Notes: a model not told the origin generated them from the sequence alone. A stretch of DNA of 64,000 nt from Noviluteimonas sp052115395 (GCA_052115395.1 JBFRGO010000002.1); one strand, 5' to 3'. Shown: positions 7,564 to 16,671, numbered from the stretch's first letter. Program-made: numbers and translations.

Positions 7564-9393
7564 ATGTCTTCCGATCGTTTTCTTGGAGCGCCTGTCTATC
7601 CGGCGCGTCGTCAGTTTTTGCAAGGTCTTGCCGCAGCCGGCGTGCTGGCCGGCTTCGGCGGTTTCCCGCTGCGCGCTTCCCCTGGTGTAAAGCGCAACGC
7701 CACGTTGAGTGGCACCGAGTTCGACCTCGTCATCGGCGAGTCGCCGGCCAACTTCACCGGCCGCACGCGCACGGCCATCACCGTCAACGGTTCCATGCCC
7801 GCGCCCTTGTTGCGGTGGAAGGAGGGCACGACGGTCAATTTGCGCGTGAGCAACGCACTGCCCGCGGGGTCCATCCACGGTCATGAAGCCTCGATCCATT
7901 GGCACGGCATCCTGCTCCCCGCGAACATGGACGGCGTGCCCGGCATCAGCTTCAACGGCATCGGGCGAGGCGAGACGTACCACTATCGGTTCACGGTGAA
8001 GCAGGGTGGGACGTACTGGTATCACAGCCACTCGGGGTTCCAGGAGCAGGCCGGGCTCTACGGGCCGCTCGTCATCGAGCCCATCGCGCCCGAACCATTC
8101 TCATACGACCGCGAACACGTCGTGATGCTCACCGACTGGACCGACCTCGACCCGTCGGCATTGTTCGCGCGCCTCAAGAAAATGCCGGGGTACGACAACT
8201 ACTACAAACGCACTGTCGGCGATTTCGCGCGCGACGCGAAGCGCGATGGCATGTCCGCCACGATCGACGACCGCAAGATGTGGGGCAAGATGCGCATGAC
8301 GCCGACTGACCTGTCGGACGTCAACGCGAACACCTACACCTACCTGATGAATGGCGCGACATCGCTCGCGAACTGGACCGGCCTGTTCCGGTCCGGCGAA
8401 AAGGTGCGGCTGCGCTTCATCAACGGGTCGTCGATGACGTACTTCGACGTGCGCATCCCGGGCCTCAAGATGACGGTGGTCGCCGCCGACGGGCAGTACG
8501 TGCATCCGGTGACTGTCGATGAGTTCCGCATGTCGCCTGCGGAGACGTACGACGTGATCGTCGAACCGACGGGGCAGGACGCCTTCACGATCTTCGCGCA
8601 GGACATGGCCCACACGGGTTACGTCAGCGGCACGCTCTCCGTTCGCGACGGCCTCCGCGCGCCCGTGCCCGCGCTCGATCCGCGCGCGATCCTGACGATG
8701 GCGGATATGGGTCACGGCGGGATGGGCCACGACATGCCCGGCATGGGCGACGGCGCGATGCAACACGACATGGCGGGAATGCAACCCGACGCCATGCAAC
8801 ACGACATGACCGGCATGGACCATGCGGCCATGGGGCACGACATGTCGGGCATGCAGCACGGCACGGCGATGCCGGTGCACCCGGCAAGCGAAGCCGGCAA
8901 TCCATTCGTCGACATGCAAACGATGTCGCCGACGCCGCGGCTCGACGATCCCGGCATCGGCCTGCGCAACAACGGCCGCAAGGTGCTCAGCTACGGCATG
9001 TTGAAGAGCACGTTCGAGGACCCCGATGGCCGCGATCCCGGCCGCGAAATCGAACTGCACCTGACGGGTCACATGGAACGCTTCGTGTGGGGCTTCAACG
9101 GCCAGAAGTTCTCGCAGGTCGAACCCCTGCGCATGACCTACGGCGAGCGCCTGCGGATCGTGCTCGTCAACGACACGATGATGTCGCATCCGATCCACCT
9201 GCATGGCATGTGGAGCGACCTGGAAGACGAGCACGGCAACTTCCACGTACGAAAACACACGCTCGACATCCCACCGGGAACGCGGCGCAGCTACCGCGTG
9301 CGCGCGGACGCGCTCGGTGGCTGGGCGTACCACTGCCACCTGCTGTTCCACATGGAGGCGGGAATGATGCGCGAAGTGAGGGTCGAAGAATGA
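7564..9393 (+). CDS. copA: Periplasmic multicopper oxidase of copper resistance (CopA type)
   Basis: A 609-residue copper oxidase that likely oxidises Cu(I) and sequesters copper in the periplasm. The N-terminus carries a twin-arginine signal (RRQFLQG, residues 15-21). Copper ligands are seen in IHWHG (H112, H114), YWYHSHSG (H154, H156), HPIHLHGMW near the end and YHCHLLFHMEAGM at the C-terminus. Before the last domain lies a Met/His-rich stretch of about 60 residues with repeats such as GHDMPGM, QHDMAGM and GHDMSGM, typical of CopA/PcoA. It is 81 nt downstream of copL, and its stop overlaps copB as ATGA. This gene shares only the name with the ATPase at 264-2471. Confidence 0.95.
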   Translation: MSSDRFLGAPVYPARRQFLQGLAAAGVLAGFGGFPLRASPGVKRNATLSGTEFDLVIGESPANFTGRTRTAITVNGSMPAPLLRWKEGTTVNLRVSNALPAGSIHGHEASIHWHGILLPANMDGVPGISFNGIGRGETYHYRFTVKQGGTYWYHSHSGFQEQAGLYGPLVIEPIAPEPFSYDREHVVMLTDWTDLDPSALFARLKKMPGYDNYYKRTVGDFARDAKRDGMSATIDDRKMWGKMRMTPTDLSDVNANTYTYLMNGATSLANWTGLFRSGEKVRLRFINGSSMTYFDVRIPGLKMTVVAADGQYVHPVTVDEFRMSPAETYDVIVEPTGQDAFTIFAQDMAHTGYVSGTLSVRDGLRAPVPALDPRAILTMADMGHGGMGHDMPGMGDGAMQHDMAGMQPDAMQHDMTGMDHAAMGHDMSGMQHGTAMPVHPASEAGNPFVDMQTMSPTPRLDDPGIGLRNNGRKVLSYGMLKSTFEDPDGRDPGREIELHLTGHMERFVWGFNGQKFSQVEPLRMTYGERLRIVLVNDTMMSHPIHLHGMWSDLEDEHGNFHVRKHTLDIPPGTRRSYRVRADALGGWAYHCHLLFHMEAGMMREVRVEE

Positions 9394-10418
9394 GGACGTT
9401 CAAGCTCACGACGCTCGCGATCGGGTTGATGCTGTCGACCGGCGCGGCCGCGCAGCATCACGATCATTCGTCCATGCCGATGCAGATGCCGATGCCAGCA
9501 AAGCCGGCACCGGCGCCGAAGGCCGCGCAGCCAGCGAAACCAGCACCCAAGCCAGCGACCAAGCCGAAGCAGAAGCCTGCCCCGAAGCCGCCAGCCGACA
9601 AGCCCGTCGACCACTCGGCGATGGACCATTCGCAGATGCAGATGGACCACTCGACGATGGACCACTCGCAGATGCAGATGGGCGACGCGATGTCCGCGCC
9701 CGGCGAGCTCCGCACGCCGATCCCGGCGCTGACCGACGCGGACCGTGAAGCAGCGCGTCCACCCGAGCACGCGCACCCCGTGCACGACAACACCGTGCAC
9801 TCGAAGGTCCTGTTCAATCGGCTTGAAGCATTCGATGCCGACCATGGCAACGGGTTGGCGTGGGAAGGGCAGGCGTGGATTGGCACCGACACCGACAAAC
9901 TTTGGCTGCGTTCGGAAGGCGAGCGCGTCGATGACCGGACAGAGGCCGCCGATCTTGAGGTCATGTACGGCCGGCCGATCGCTCGCTGGTGGGACGTCGT
10001 CGGTGGCGTTCGGCACGATTTCAAGCCTGGCGCGTCGCAGGACTGGGCGGCAATCGGTGTCGTCGGCATCGCGCCCTACAAGTTTGAAGTCGAGGCCACC
10101 GCATACATCGGTGCATCAGGCCGAACGGCGGCGCGCATCGAAGCCGAGTACGAGTTGTTGCTGACCAATCGGCTGATCCTGCAACCACTCGTCGAAGCCA
10201 ACTTCAACGGCAAGGACGACGAGCGACGTGGCGTCGGTTCCGGCATTTCGACGATAGAGGCGGGACTTCGACTTCGATACGAGGTGCACCGCAAGTTCGC
10301 ACCGTACATCGGCATCGTGCACGAGCGCGCGTTCGGCGACACGGCGGATTTCCGCCGCCCGCTGGGCGAAGACAAGAGCGATACCCGCATCGTCGCGGGC
10401 GTCAGGGTTTGGTTTTGA
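9390..10418 (+). CDS. copB: Copper resistance outer-membrane protein CopB
   Basis: A 342-residue outer-membrane protein. A signal peptide ends at GAAAQ. A Lys/Pro/Ala-rich tether and a Met/His region follow, with repeats DHSAMDHSQMQM and DHSTMDHSQMQM. From about residue 120 the CopB/PcoB beta-barrel begins (KVLFNRLEAF, WEGQAWIG) and the chain ends in RVWF, an aromatic terminus normal for outer-membrane barrels. CopB proteins work with CopA in periplasmic copper binding and copper movement across the outer membrane. The ATG overlaps the copA stop. Confidence 0.92.
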   Translation: MRTFKLTTLAIGLMLSTGAAAQHHDHSSMPMQMPMPAKPAPAPKAAQPAKPAPKPATKPKQKPAPKPPADKPVDHSAMDHSQMQMDHSTMDHSQMQMGDAMSAPGELRTPIPALTDADREAARPPEHAHPVHDNTVHSKVLFNRLEAFDADHGNGLAWEGQAWIGTDTDKLWLRSEGERVDDRTEAADLEVMYGRPIARWWDVVGGVRHDFKPGASQDWAAIGVVGIAPYKFEVEATAYIGASGRTAARIEAEYELLLTNRLILQPLVEANFNGKDDERRGVGSGISTIEAGLRLRYEVHRKFAPYIGIVHERAFGDTADFRRPLGEDKSDTRIVAGVRVWF

Positions 10419-10437
10419 AAACATGGGTGGATCGAGA

Positions 10438-12636
10438 ATGAACAAGTCTCACCATGACGGTTCGCACGCACATTCCCATGCCCATCGGGATGCGGGCGTT
10501 GCGCGATTCGCGAAGAATGCGCAAACGATCTACACCTGTCCCATGCACCCCCAAATTCGCCAGGTGGGGCCGGGCACTTGTCCCATTTGCGGCATGACGT
10601 TGGAGCCGGAACTCCCGTCGCTGGACGACGACGAGAATCATGAGCTGCGCGATTTCTCCCGGCGCTTCTGGTGGACGTTGCCGTTGACGCTCGTGGTCGT
10701 CGTGCTCGCGATGTGGGGCCATCGCTGGGCTGCGTTGTCGCCGCAGGCAAGGGCGTGGTTGGAGTTGGCGCTCAGCGTGCCGGTGGTGGCGTGGGCGGGG
10801 TGGCCGTTCTTCGTGCGTTGCGCGCAATCCATCCGCAACCGCAGCCCCAACATGTGGACGTTGATCGGCATCGGTGTGGCGGCAGCGTTTGGCTACAGCG
10901 TCGTCGCGACCGTGGCGCCAGGGCTGTTCCCGGCTTCGTTCCATGCGCATGGGCGCGTGGGCGTGTATTTCGAGGCCGCCACGGTAATCGGCTCCCTCAC
11001 GCTGTTGGGGCAGATGTTGGAGCTGCGCGCAAGGTCGAAGACATCCGCGGCGATCAAGGCTTTGTTGGGGCTCGCGCCGAAGACCGCGCGCCGAATCGCG
11101 GACGACGGCGCCGAAGAGGATGTTCCGCTTGAAAACGTCCACGTCGGCGATCGCCTGCGCGTGCGCCCCGGTGAGAAGGTGCCGGTGGACGGAACGGTCT
11201 TGGAGGGGCAGGGCAGCGTCGACGAATCCATGATCACCGGCGAACCGATCCCGGTGCGCAAGGACGCAGGCGCGCGCCTGATCGGAGCGACGATCAATGG
11301 CACCGGCTCGCTCATCATGCGCGCGGAGAAGGTGGGGGCCGACACCGTGCTGGCGCAGATCGTGCAGCTCGTCGCACAGGCGCAGCGGTCGCGTGCACCC
11401 ATGCAGCGCATGGCCGACCGCGTCGCGTACTGGTTCGTGCTCGCCGTGCTGGCCGCTGCCGTCATCACGTTCCTGGCATGGGGCGTCTTCGGACCGGAAC
11501 CCGCATGGACCTACGCGGTGCTCAACGCGATTTCGGTCCTGATCATCGCGTGCCCATGCGCATTGGGCCTGGCGACGCCGATGTCCATCATGGTCGCCAC
11601 CGGACGCGGCGCGACCGGCGGCGTGTTGTTCAAGGATGCGGAAGCGATCGAGCGCTTCCGCCGCATCGACACGTTGATCGTCGACAAGACAGGCACGCTG
11701 ACAGAAGGGCATCCCGCGTACCGCGATGCGGTGGGCGCCGACGGTGTTGCACCCGCCGAGGTGTTGCGCATCGCGGCAAGCCTGGACCAAGGCAGTGAGC
11801 ATCCGCTGGCCGCTGCGATCGTTGCGGAGGCGCGCCGCCGCGAAATGACACTTGCCACCGTCGATGGATTCGATTCCGTGACAGGGTTCGGCGTGCGCGG
11901 TCGCATCGACGGGCGCGACGTGGCGCTCGGGAACACCCGCTTGATGGAACAGGTCGGCGCGGACATCACGCAATGGCAGGACAGGGCGGAAGCGTTCCGG
12001 AAGGACGGCGCCAGCGTGATGTTCCTGGCCATAGACGGTCGCGTAGCGGGCCTGCTCGCCGTCGCCGACCCGATCAAGGAATCGGCACTGCCTACGTTGG
12101 AGGCGTTGCGGCGCAGCGGTCTGCATGTGGTCATGGCCACGGGCGATGGAGAAACGACGGCGCGCGCGGTCGCCTCGCGGCTCGGCATCGACGAGTTCCA
12201 TGGTGAAGTCAGTCCGGCCGACAAGGCGGAGCTCGTGCGCGCGCTGCAAGCACAGGGGAGGCAGGTCGCGATGGCGGGCGATGGCATCAACGATGCACCT
12301 GCACTGGCCGCCGCCGACGTAGGCGTCGCGATGGGGACGGGCACGGACGTCGCGATGTCGAGCGCGCAGGTCACGCTGGTCAAGGGTGACCTGCGCGGCA
12401 TCCTGCGCGCGCGTGAACTGTCCGACGCCACGGTGCGCAACATGAAGCAGAACCTCGGATTCGCGTTCGCCTACAACGCGCTGGGCGTGCCGATTGCCGC
12501 CGGCGTGTTGTATCCGGTGTTCCACCTCTTGCTGAGCCCCATGATCGCGGCGCTCGCGATGAGCCTGAGTTCGGTTTCCGTCGTCGCGAACGCGTTGCGG
12601 CTCGGGGCGGGACCGGGAGTCTCCCCTGCTGGGTGA
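10438..12636 (+). CDS. Copper P1B-type ATPase with His-rich N-terminus and YHS-like metal-binding domain
   Basis: A 732-residue P-type ATPase that differs from CopA at 264-2471. There is no HMA domain. Instead the N-terminus has a His run (HHDGSHAHSHAH) and a small metal-binding domain YTCPMHP and TCPICGM (C34, C48, C51). The membrane metal site is CPC (C372, C374), which favours Cu(I). The phosphorylated Asp is in DKTGTLTEG (D416). The actuator loop reads TGEP rather than TGES. An upstream in-frame ATG at 10423 would add five residues. It is 19 nt after copB and closes the copper operon. Export from the cytoplasm is the likely role. Confidence 0.92.
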   Translation: MNKSHHDGSHAHSHAHRDAGVARFAKNAQTIYTCPMHPQIRQVGPGTCPICGMTLEPELPSLDDDENHELRDFSRRFWWTLPLTLVVVVLAMWGHRWAALSPQARAWLELALSVPVVAWAGWPFFVRCAQSIRNRSPNMWTLIGIGVAAAFGYSVVATVAPGLFPASFHAHGRVGVYFEAATVIGSLTLLGQMLELRARSKTSAAIKALLGLAPKTARRIADDGAEEDVPLENVHVGDRLRVRPGEKVPVDGTVLEGQGSVDESMITGEPIPVRKDAGARLIGATINGTGSLIMRAEKVGADTVLAQIVQLVAQAQRSRAPMQRMADRVAYWFVLAVLAAAVITFLAWGVFGPEPAWTYAVLNAISVLIIACPCALGLATPMSIMVATGRGATGGVLFKDAEAIERFRRIDTLIVDKTGTLTEGHPAYRDAVGADGVAPAEVLRIAASLDQGSEHPLAAAIVAEARRREMTLATVDGFDSVTGFGVRGRIDGRDVALGNTRLMEQVGADITQWQDRAEAFRKDGASVMFLAIDGRVAGLLAVADPIKESALPTLEALRRSGLHVVMATGDGETTARAVASRLGIDEFHGEVSPADKAELVRALQAQGRQVAMAGDGINDAPALAAADVGVAMGTGTDVAMSSAQVTLVKGDLRGILRARELSDATVRNMKQNLGFAFAYNALGVPIAAGVLYPVFHLLLSPMIAALAMSLSSVSVVANALRLGAGPGVSPAG

Positions 12637-12733
12637 CCCCCGGTGAGCGAGCAGGCATCATGGCGTTTTGCGAGAGCGCCGGTAGCCTTAGGTGGTCCAA
12701 GGGGTGGCCCGGGCACCGCAGAGTCCGCAAAAT

Positions 12734-12754
12734 AAACTGTTATTTCAATAGTTT
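12734..12754. promoter_or_regulatory. AT-rich imperfect palindrome upstream of trpG
   Basis: The 127-bp gap before trpG is GC-rich except for a box right before the start codon that holds AAACTGTT and AATAGTTT as arms of a 21-bp imperfect palindrome (7 of 9 pairs match). Its edge is 9 nt from the ATG. The ACT and AGT half-sites recall a TrpR-type operator, but the match is weak and I saw no leader peptide or attenuator. It may instead simply be a promoter and initiation region kept free of structure. Confidence 0.3.
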
Positions 12755-12763
12755 AGGCGAAAT

Positions 12764-13342
12764 ATGCTGTTGATGATCGACAACTACGACAGCTTCACCT
12801 TCAACCTCGTGCAGTACCTGCAGACGTTGGGGGCGGAAGTGAAGGTCGTGCGCAACGACGCGCTCACCGTGGGCGAGATCGAAAAGCTCGCCCCCGAACG
12901 CATCATGATTTCACCCGGTCCGGGGACGCCGCACGACGCGGGCGTTTCGCTCGAGGTCATCCGCGAACTCGGTCCGCGCATCCCGGTGTTCGGCGTGTGC
13001 CTGGGGCACCAGACGCTGGGGCAGGTGTACGGCGGCGACGTGGTCCGCGCCAAGACGATCATGCACGGCAAGACTTCGCGCATCCGCCATGAAGGGCGGG
13101 GCGTGTTCGCGGGTTTGCCCGACGCTTACGAAGCCACGCGTTACCACTCGCTCGTCGTGGCGAAGGACACCTTGCCCGCTTGCCTCGAGATCACCGCGTG
13201 GACCGAGGATGAGAACGGCGGCTTCGACGAGATCATGGGGCTGCGCCACCGCGAGCATCCGGTCGAAGGCGTGCAGTTCCATCCCGAGTCGATCCTCACC
13301 GAACATGGCCACGCGCTGTTGCGCAACTTCCTGGAACGCTGA
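12764..13342 (+). CDS. trpG: Anthranilate synthase glutamine amidotransferase subunit
   Basis: A 192-residue class I glutamine amidotransferase that supplies ammonia from glutamine to TrpE in the first committed step of tryptophan synthesis. The nucleophile elbow is GVCLGHQ (C79); His and Glu of the triad are in VQFHPESI (H173, E175). The N-terminal IDNYDSFTFN and SPGPG motifs are typical of TrpG/PabA. It may also serve 4-amino-4-deoxychorismate synthesis, because many bacteria share one subunit. trpE is not in the window. trpD starts 2 nt after the stop. Confidence 0.95.
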   Translation: MLLMIDNYDSFTFNLVQYLQTLGAEVKVVRNDALTVGEIEKLAPERIMISPGPGTPHDAGVSLEVIRELGPRIPVFGVCLGHQTLGQVYGGDVVRAKTIMHGKTSRIRHEGRGVFAGLPDAYEATRYHSLVVAKDTLPACLEITAWTEDENGGFDEIMGLRHREHPVEGVQFHPESILTEHGHALLRNFLER

Positions 13343-13344
13343 CG

Positions 13345-14385
13345 ATGGCCCTCACGCCCCAGGAAGCGCTGCAGCGCACGATCGAGCATCGCGAGATCTT
13401 CCACGACGAGATGGTCGAGCTGATGCGCGCGATCATGCGCGGCGAAGTCTCGCCGACGATGACCGCGGCCATCCTCACCGGCTTGCGCGTCAAGAAGGAA
13501 ACCGTCGGCGAGATCGCCGGCGCGGCGTCGGTGCTGCGCGAATTCGCGCGCCCGGTGCCGGTGCGCGACAGGACCAACCTCGTCGATATCGTCGGCACCG
13601 GCGGCGACGGCGCGCACACGTTCAACATTTCCACCGCATCGATGTTCGTCGTCGCCGCGGCGGGCGCGCGCGTGGCCAAGCACGGCAATCGCAGCGTGTC
13701 GTCGAAGTCGGGCAGCGCCGATGTGCTGGAAGCGCTCGGCGTGCAGATCGAGCTTTCGCCCGAAGCGGTGGCGCAATGCATCGATCGCACCGGCATCGGA
13801 TTCATGTTCGCGCCCGTGCACCATCCGGCGATGAAGGTCGTCGCGCCGGTGCGCAAGGAAATGGGCGTGCGCACAATCTTCAACATCCTCGGGCCGCTGA
13901 CCAATCCGGCCGGCGCACCGAACATCCTGATGGGCGTGTTCCATCCCGACCTGGTCGGCATCCAGGTGCGCGTGCTGCAGGAGCTGGGTGCGCAACGCGC
14001 GCTGGTGGTGTGGGGCCGCGATGGCATGGATGAGCTGTCGCTGGGTGCGGGCACGCTCGTCGGCGAATTGCGCGATGGCGTGGTGCGCGAATACGACGTG
14101 CACCCGGAAGATTTCGGCATCGCGATGGCGGCCTCGCGCAACCTGCGCGTCAACGATGCGGCCGAATCGAAACTGATGCTCCTCGCTGCGCTGGAGGACA
14201 TGCCGGGCTTGCCGCGCGAGATCGTCGCGCTCAATGCGGGCGCGGCGTTGTACGTCGCCGGCAAGGCCGAGTCGCTGGAAGACGGCATCGCGCTCGCGCG
14301 TCGCACGATCGCCTCGGGCGCGGCGCGCGCGAAGCTCGACGAATTCATCAACGCCACCCGCGCGCTCGCCGGAGTCGCCGCATGA
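13345..14385 (+). CDS. trpD: Anthranilate phosphoribosyltransferase
   Basis: A 346-residue enzyme that joins anthranilate to phosphoribosyl pyrophosphate, the second step of tryptophan synthesis. The PRPP-binding loop GTGGDGAHTFNIST, KHGNRSVSSKSGSADVLE and GPLTNPA are all present and unbroken. Length is normal. It lies between trpG (2-nt gap) and an antibiotic-biosynthesis-monooxygenase-like gene, whose ATG overlaps its stop (ATGA), and so belongs to a tight trp operon. Confidence 0.97.
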   Translation: MALTPQEALQRTIEHREIFHDEMVELMRAIMRGEVSPTMTAAILTGLRVKKETVGEIAGAASVLREFARPVPVRDRTNLVDIVGTGGDGAHTFNISTASMFVVAAAGARVAKHGNRSVSSKSGSADVLEALGVQIELSPEAVAQCIDRTGIGFMFAPVHHPAMKVVAPVRKEMGVRTIFNILGPLTNPAGAPNILMGVFHPDLVGIQVRVLQELGAQRALVVWGRDGMDELSLGAGTLVGELRDGVVREYDVHPEDFGIAMAASRNLRVNDAAESKLMLLAALEDMPGLPREIVALNAGAALYVAGKAESLEDGIALARRTIASGAARAKLDEFINATRALAGVAA

Positions 14386-14729
14386 GCATGCACACGGGCT
14401 TCGCCAGATTGCCGGAGCCGCCGTACTACGCGGTGATCTTCTCTTCGCTGCGCAACGGCGAGGACGAGGCGGGCTATGCCGCGGCGTCCGACCGGATGCT
14501 CGAACTGGCTGCGCTCCAACCCGGTTACCTCGGCGCCGAAAGCACGCGCGGCAGCGATGGCTTCGGCATCACCGTGTCGTATTGGGCGAGCGAATCGGCC
14601 ATCGCCGCGTGGAAGCACCAGGCCGAGCACGCCGCCACCCGCAATTACGGTCGCAAACATTGGTATGAGCACTTCGAATTACGCGTGGCGAAAGTCGAGC
14701 GCGCCTACGGCAAGCCGACGAAGGGTTGA
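14382..14729 (+). CDS. ABM-domain protein (antibiotic biosynthesis monooxygenase-like)
   Basis: A 115-residue protein with a single dimeric alpha-beta barrel: YYAVIFSSLRNGEDEAGYAAA, LQPGYLGAES, and ITVSYWASESAIAAWK, ending with HARR-like basic helix replaced by HAATRNYGRKHWYEHFELRVAKVER. This fold is found in quinol monooxygenases and haem-degrading enzymes, and in stress proteins of unknown role. No metal or haem ligand is obvious beyond scattered histidines. It is coupled to trpD by ATGA and sits 1 nt before trpC, so it is co-expressed with tryptophan synthesis. A function there is not known to me. Confidence 0.8.
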   Translation: MSMHTGFARLPEPPYYAVIFSSLRNGEDEAGYAAASDRMLELAALQPGYLGAESTRGSDGFGITVSYWASESAIAAWKHQAEHAATRNYGRKHWYEHFELRVAKVERAYGKPTKG

Positions 14730-14730
14730 A

Positions 14731-15519
14731 ATGAGCGATGTGCTGAGCACCATCCTTGCGCGCAAGGCCGAGGAAATCATCGAACGCCAACGCACGCGCC
14801 CGCTCCAGGCCGTGCGCGAGGCGGCGCTGGCGATGCCCGAGCCGCGCGGTTTCGCGCAGGCGATGCGCGCCCGGCGTGCGCAGAACCTGCCGGCCGTGAT
14901 CGCCGAGGTGAAAAAGGCCAGTCCGTCGAAAGGCCTGATCCGCCCCGACTTCGACCCGGCCGCCATCGCGCGCAGTTACGAAGCCGGCGGCGCCACGTGT
15001 CTTTCGGTGCTGACCGACGTCGATTATTTCCAGGGCAGCGATGCCTACCTGCAACAGGCGCGTGGTGCGTGCTCGCTGCCGGTGTTGCGCAAGGATTTCA
15101 CCATCGACGAATACCAGGTGTACGAATCGCGCGCGCTCGGCGCCGACTGCATCCTGCTCATCGTCGCCGCGCTCGACGACCTGCGCCTGGCCGACCTCAC
15201 CGTGCGTGCGCTCGAACTGGGCATGGACGTGCTGGTCGAAGTGCACGACATCGACGAACTCGAACGCGCGCTGCAGGTGCCCGCGCCGCTGCTGGGCGTG
15301 AACAACCGCAACCTGCGCACCTTCGATGTCTCGCTGGACACGACGCTGTCGCTGCGCGAGGCCGTACCGGCCGACCGCATCCTGGTCACCGAAAGCGGGA
15401 TCGCCACGCGCGCCGACGTGCAACGCATGCGCGATGCGTCGGTCAATGCGTTCCTCGTCGGCGAAACCTTCATGCGCGCGCCCGACCCGGGCACCGCGCT
15501 GCGCGAGTTGTTCGCATGA
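14731..15519 (+). CDS. trpC: Indole-3-glycerol phosphate synthase
   Basis: A 262-residue TIM-barrel enzyme that forms indole-3-glycerol phosphate from CdRP. The N-terminal helix (ILARKAEEIIERQ), the active-site segment AEVKKASPSKG, VLRKDFTIDEYQVYE, GVNNRNLRTF and TESGI match the family. The open frame extends upstream, but ATG 14731 fits the family N-terminus and follows the ABM stop by one base. The protein is the single-function form, not fused to trpF. Its stop overlaps a HAD phosphatase start (ATGA). Confidence 0.96.
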   Translation: MSDVLSTILARKAEEIIERQRTRPLQAVREAALAMPEPRGFAQAMRARRAQNLPAVIAEVKKASPSKGLIRPDFDPAAIARSYEAGGATCLSVLTDVDYFQGSDAYLQQARGACSLPVLRKDFTIDEYQVYESRALGADCILLIVAALDDLRLADLTVRALELGMDVLVEVHDIDELERALQVPAPLLGVNNRNLRTFDVSLDTTLSLREAVPADRILVTESGIATRADVQRMRDASVNAFLVGETFMRAPDPGTALRELFA

Positions 15520-16208
15520 CGCACGCGCCCCTGGTCGTCTTCGACTTCGACCACACGCTGTACGACGGAGATTCCGGCGGTCATCTGGTGCTGTGGCTGC
15601 TCAGGCGCAGTGGGTTGCGCCGCATCGCCGCGTTGCTGGCCACGCCGCTGTTGTTGCCGCTGGTCGCGTTCCTGCCCACGCGGCGCTACGGCATTTCCGG
15701 TTACCTGTGGATCGGTACGTTCGGGCTGCACGAACGACGCGAGCTCGACAAGTTGATCGATCAATACGTCGCGCACGATCAGGCGCGCATCCGCGCACGC
15801 CTGTTGCCCAAGGCGCTGGCCGTGTTGCAACGGCATCGCGATGCCGGCGACCGCGTGCTCGTCGCCACCGGTGCGCCGCCGGAACTGGCGCGCGCGATCC
15901 TCGATTTCGTCGCCCACCAGGATTTGCCGGTGATCGGCAGCCTGTCGCGTCCCTTCCTCGGTGGATTGGTCACGCGCGATCACTGCCACCACGAAAACAA
16001 GATGCGGATGGTGCGCGACGCGGGTTACGGGCCGATCGACGTCGCGTATTCGGACAGCGCCGCGGATTTGCCGCTGTTGCTCGCCGCGCGCGCGCCCGTG
16101 GTGGTCAACCCGAAAGCGGGCCGCATCGAGATGTTCCGGCGCGTGTTGCCGCCGGGGACGCCGATTCTCAATTGGGGGTGCGTGGATCGGGGTGGCGATC
16201 CGGCCTGA
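15516..16208 (+). CDS. HAD-superfamily phosphatase (IB type, phosphoserine-phosphatase-like)
   Basis: A 230-residue HAD hydrolase. Motif I is FDFDHTLYDGD with the nucleophilic Asp, motif II is VATGAP, and motif IV is AYSDSAADLPLL. A hydrophobic stretch around residues 35-55 (RIAALLATPLLLPLVAF) is typical of HAD-IB members, where it forms part of the cap. Substrate is unknown; candidates are small phosphomonoesters or a lipid phosphate. Coupling with trpC by ATGA makes it the last gene of the trp operon. It converges on the GNAT gene with a 4-nt gap and I saw no terminator hairpin between them. Confidence 0.85.
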   Translation: MTHAPLVVFDFDHTLYDGDSGGHLVLWLLRRSGLRRIAALLATPLLLPLVAFLPTRRYGISGYLWIGTFGLHERRELDKLIDQYVAHDQARIRARLLPKALAVLQRHRDAGDRVLVATGAPPELARAILDFVAHQDLPVIGSLSRPFLGGLVTRDHCHHENKMRMVRDAGYGPIDVAYSDSAADLPLLLAARAPVVVNPKAGRIEMFRRVLPPGTPILNWGCVDRGGDPA

Positions 16209-16212
16209 GCGG

Positions 16213-16668
16213 CTAGTCGCCCAGCAGTTTGACGAAGTGGCGCGAGCCGTCGCTGTAGCCGCACGCGTGGTAGAAGGCATGCGCGCCGGTGCGCGAAGGA
16301 TTGCTGGTGACTTCCAGCCGCACCGCGCCGTTGCGGCGCGCCAGGGTTTCCATCTCGCGTAGCAACCGGCGGCCGATGCCCTGGCCGTGGCAATCCTCGG
16401 CCACCACCATCGCGGTGAGCCGCGCGACATCCGCGCCGCGCGTGAGCGAGTAGTTGAGCTTCATCGCGGCCAGGCCCGCGGGAGAACCATCGCGCTCGGC
16501 GATCAGCAGGAACTGCCGCGCCTCCTCGCGGAAGTGCGCGATGCGCGCACGCGCCTCGACCACGGTGCACGGATAACCGAGCGCTTCGAGCAGGGCGGCG
16601 ACCGCTTCGGCGTCGCCCGGCTCCACGCCGCGCACCCGCAGGACCATGGCGGATGCGTCGACGCTCAT
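16213..16668 (-). CDS. GNAT-family N-acetyltransferase
   Basis: A 151-residue GNAT protein. The acetyl-CoA site is visible as LTAMVVAEDCHGQGIGRRLL, followed by EVTSNPSRTGAHAFYHACGY, the motif-B helix and strand. The substrate cannot be told from sequence. It starts 3 nt after the clp stop on the same strand, so clp and this gene probably share a transcript. A start at residue 8 (MVLRVRG) is equally possible. Confidence 0.85.
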   Translation of the reverse strand: MSVDASAMVLRVRGVEPGDAEAVAALLEALGYPCTVVEARARIAHFREEARQFLLIAERDGSPAGLAAMKLNYSLTRGADVARLTAMVVAEDCHGQGIGRRLLREMETLARRNGAVRLEVTSNPSRTGAHAFYHACGYSDGSRHFVKLLGD

Positions 16669-16671
16669 GGT

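Noticed and set aside
10402..12525. Long minus-strand open frame opposite the second copper ATPase
   Set aside because: The plus strand carries all P-type ATPase motifs; the reverse is a shadow frame. The same applies to long minus-strand frames opposite the two metallopeptidases (56565-58913 and 59062-61566).
1..12636. Copper locus as a mobile element
   Set aside because: No integrase, transposase, tRNA-end attachment or flanking direct repeat was seen, and base use looks like the surroundings. Relocation by past transfer cannot be excluded.
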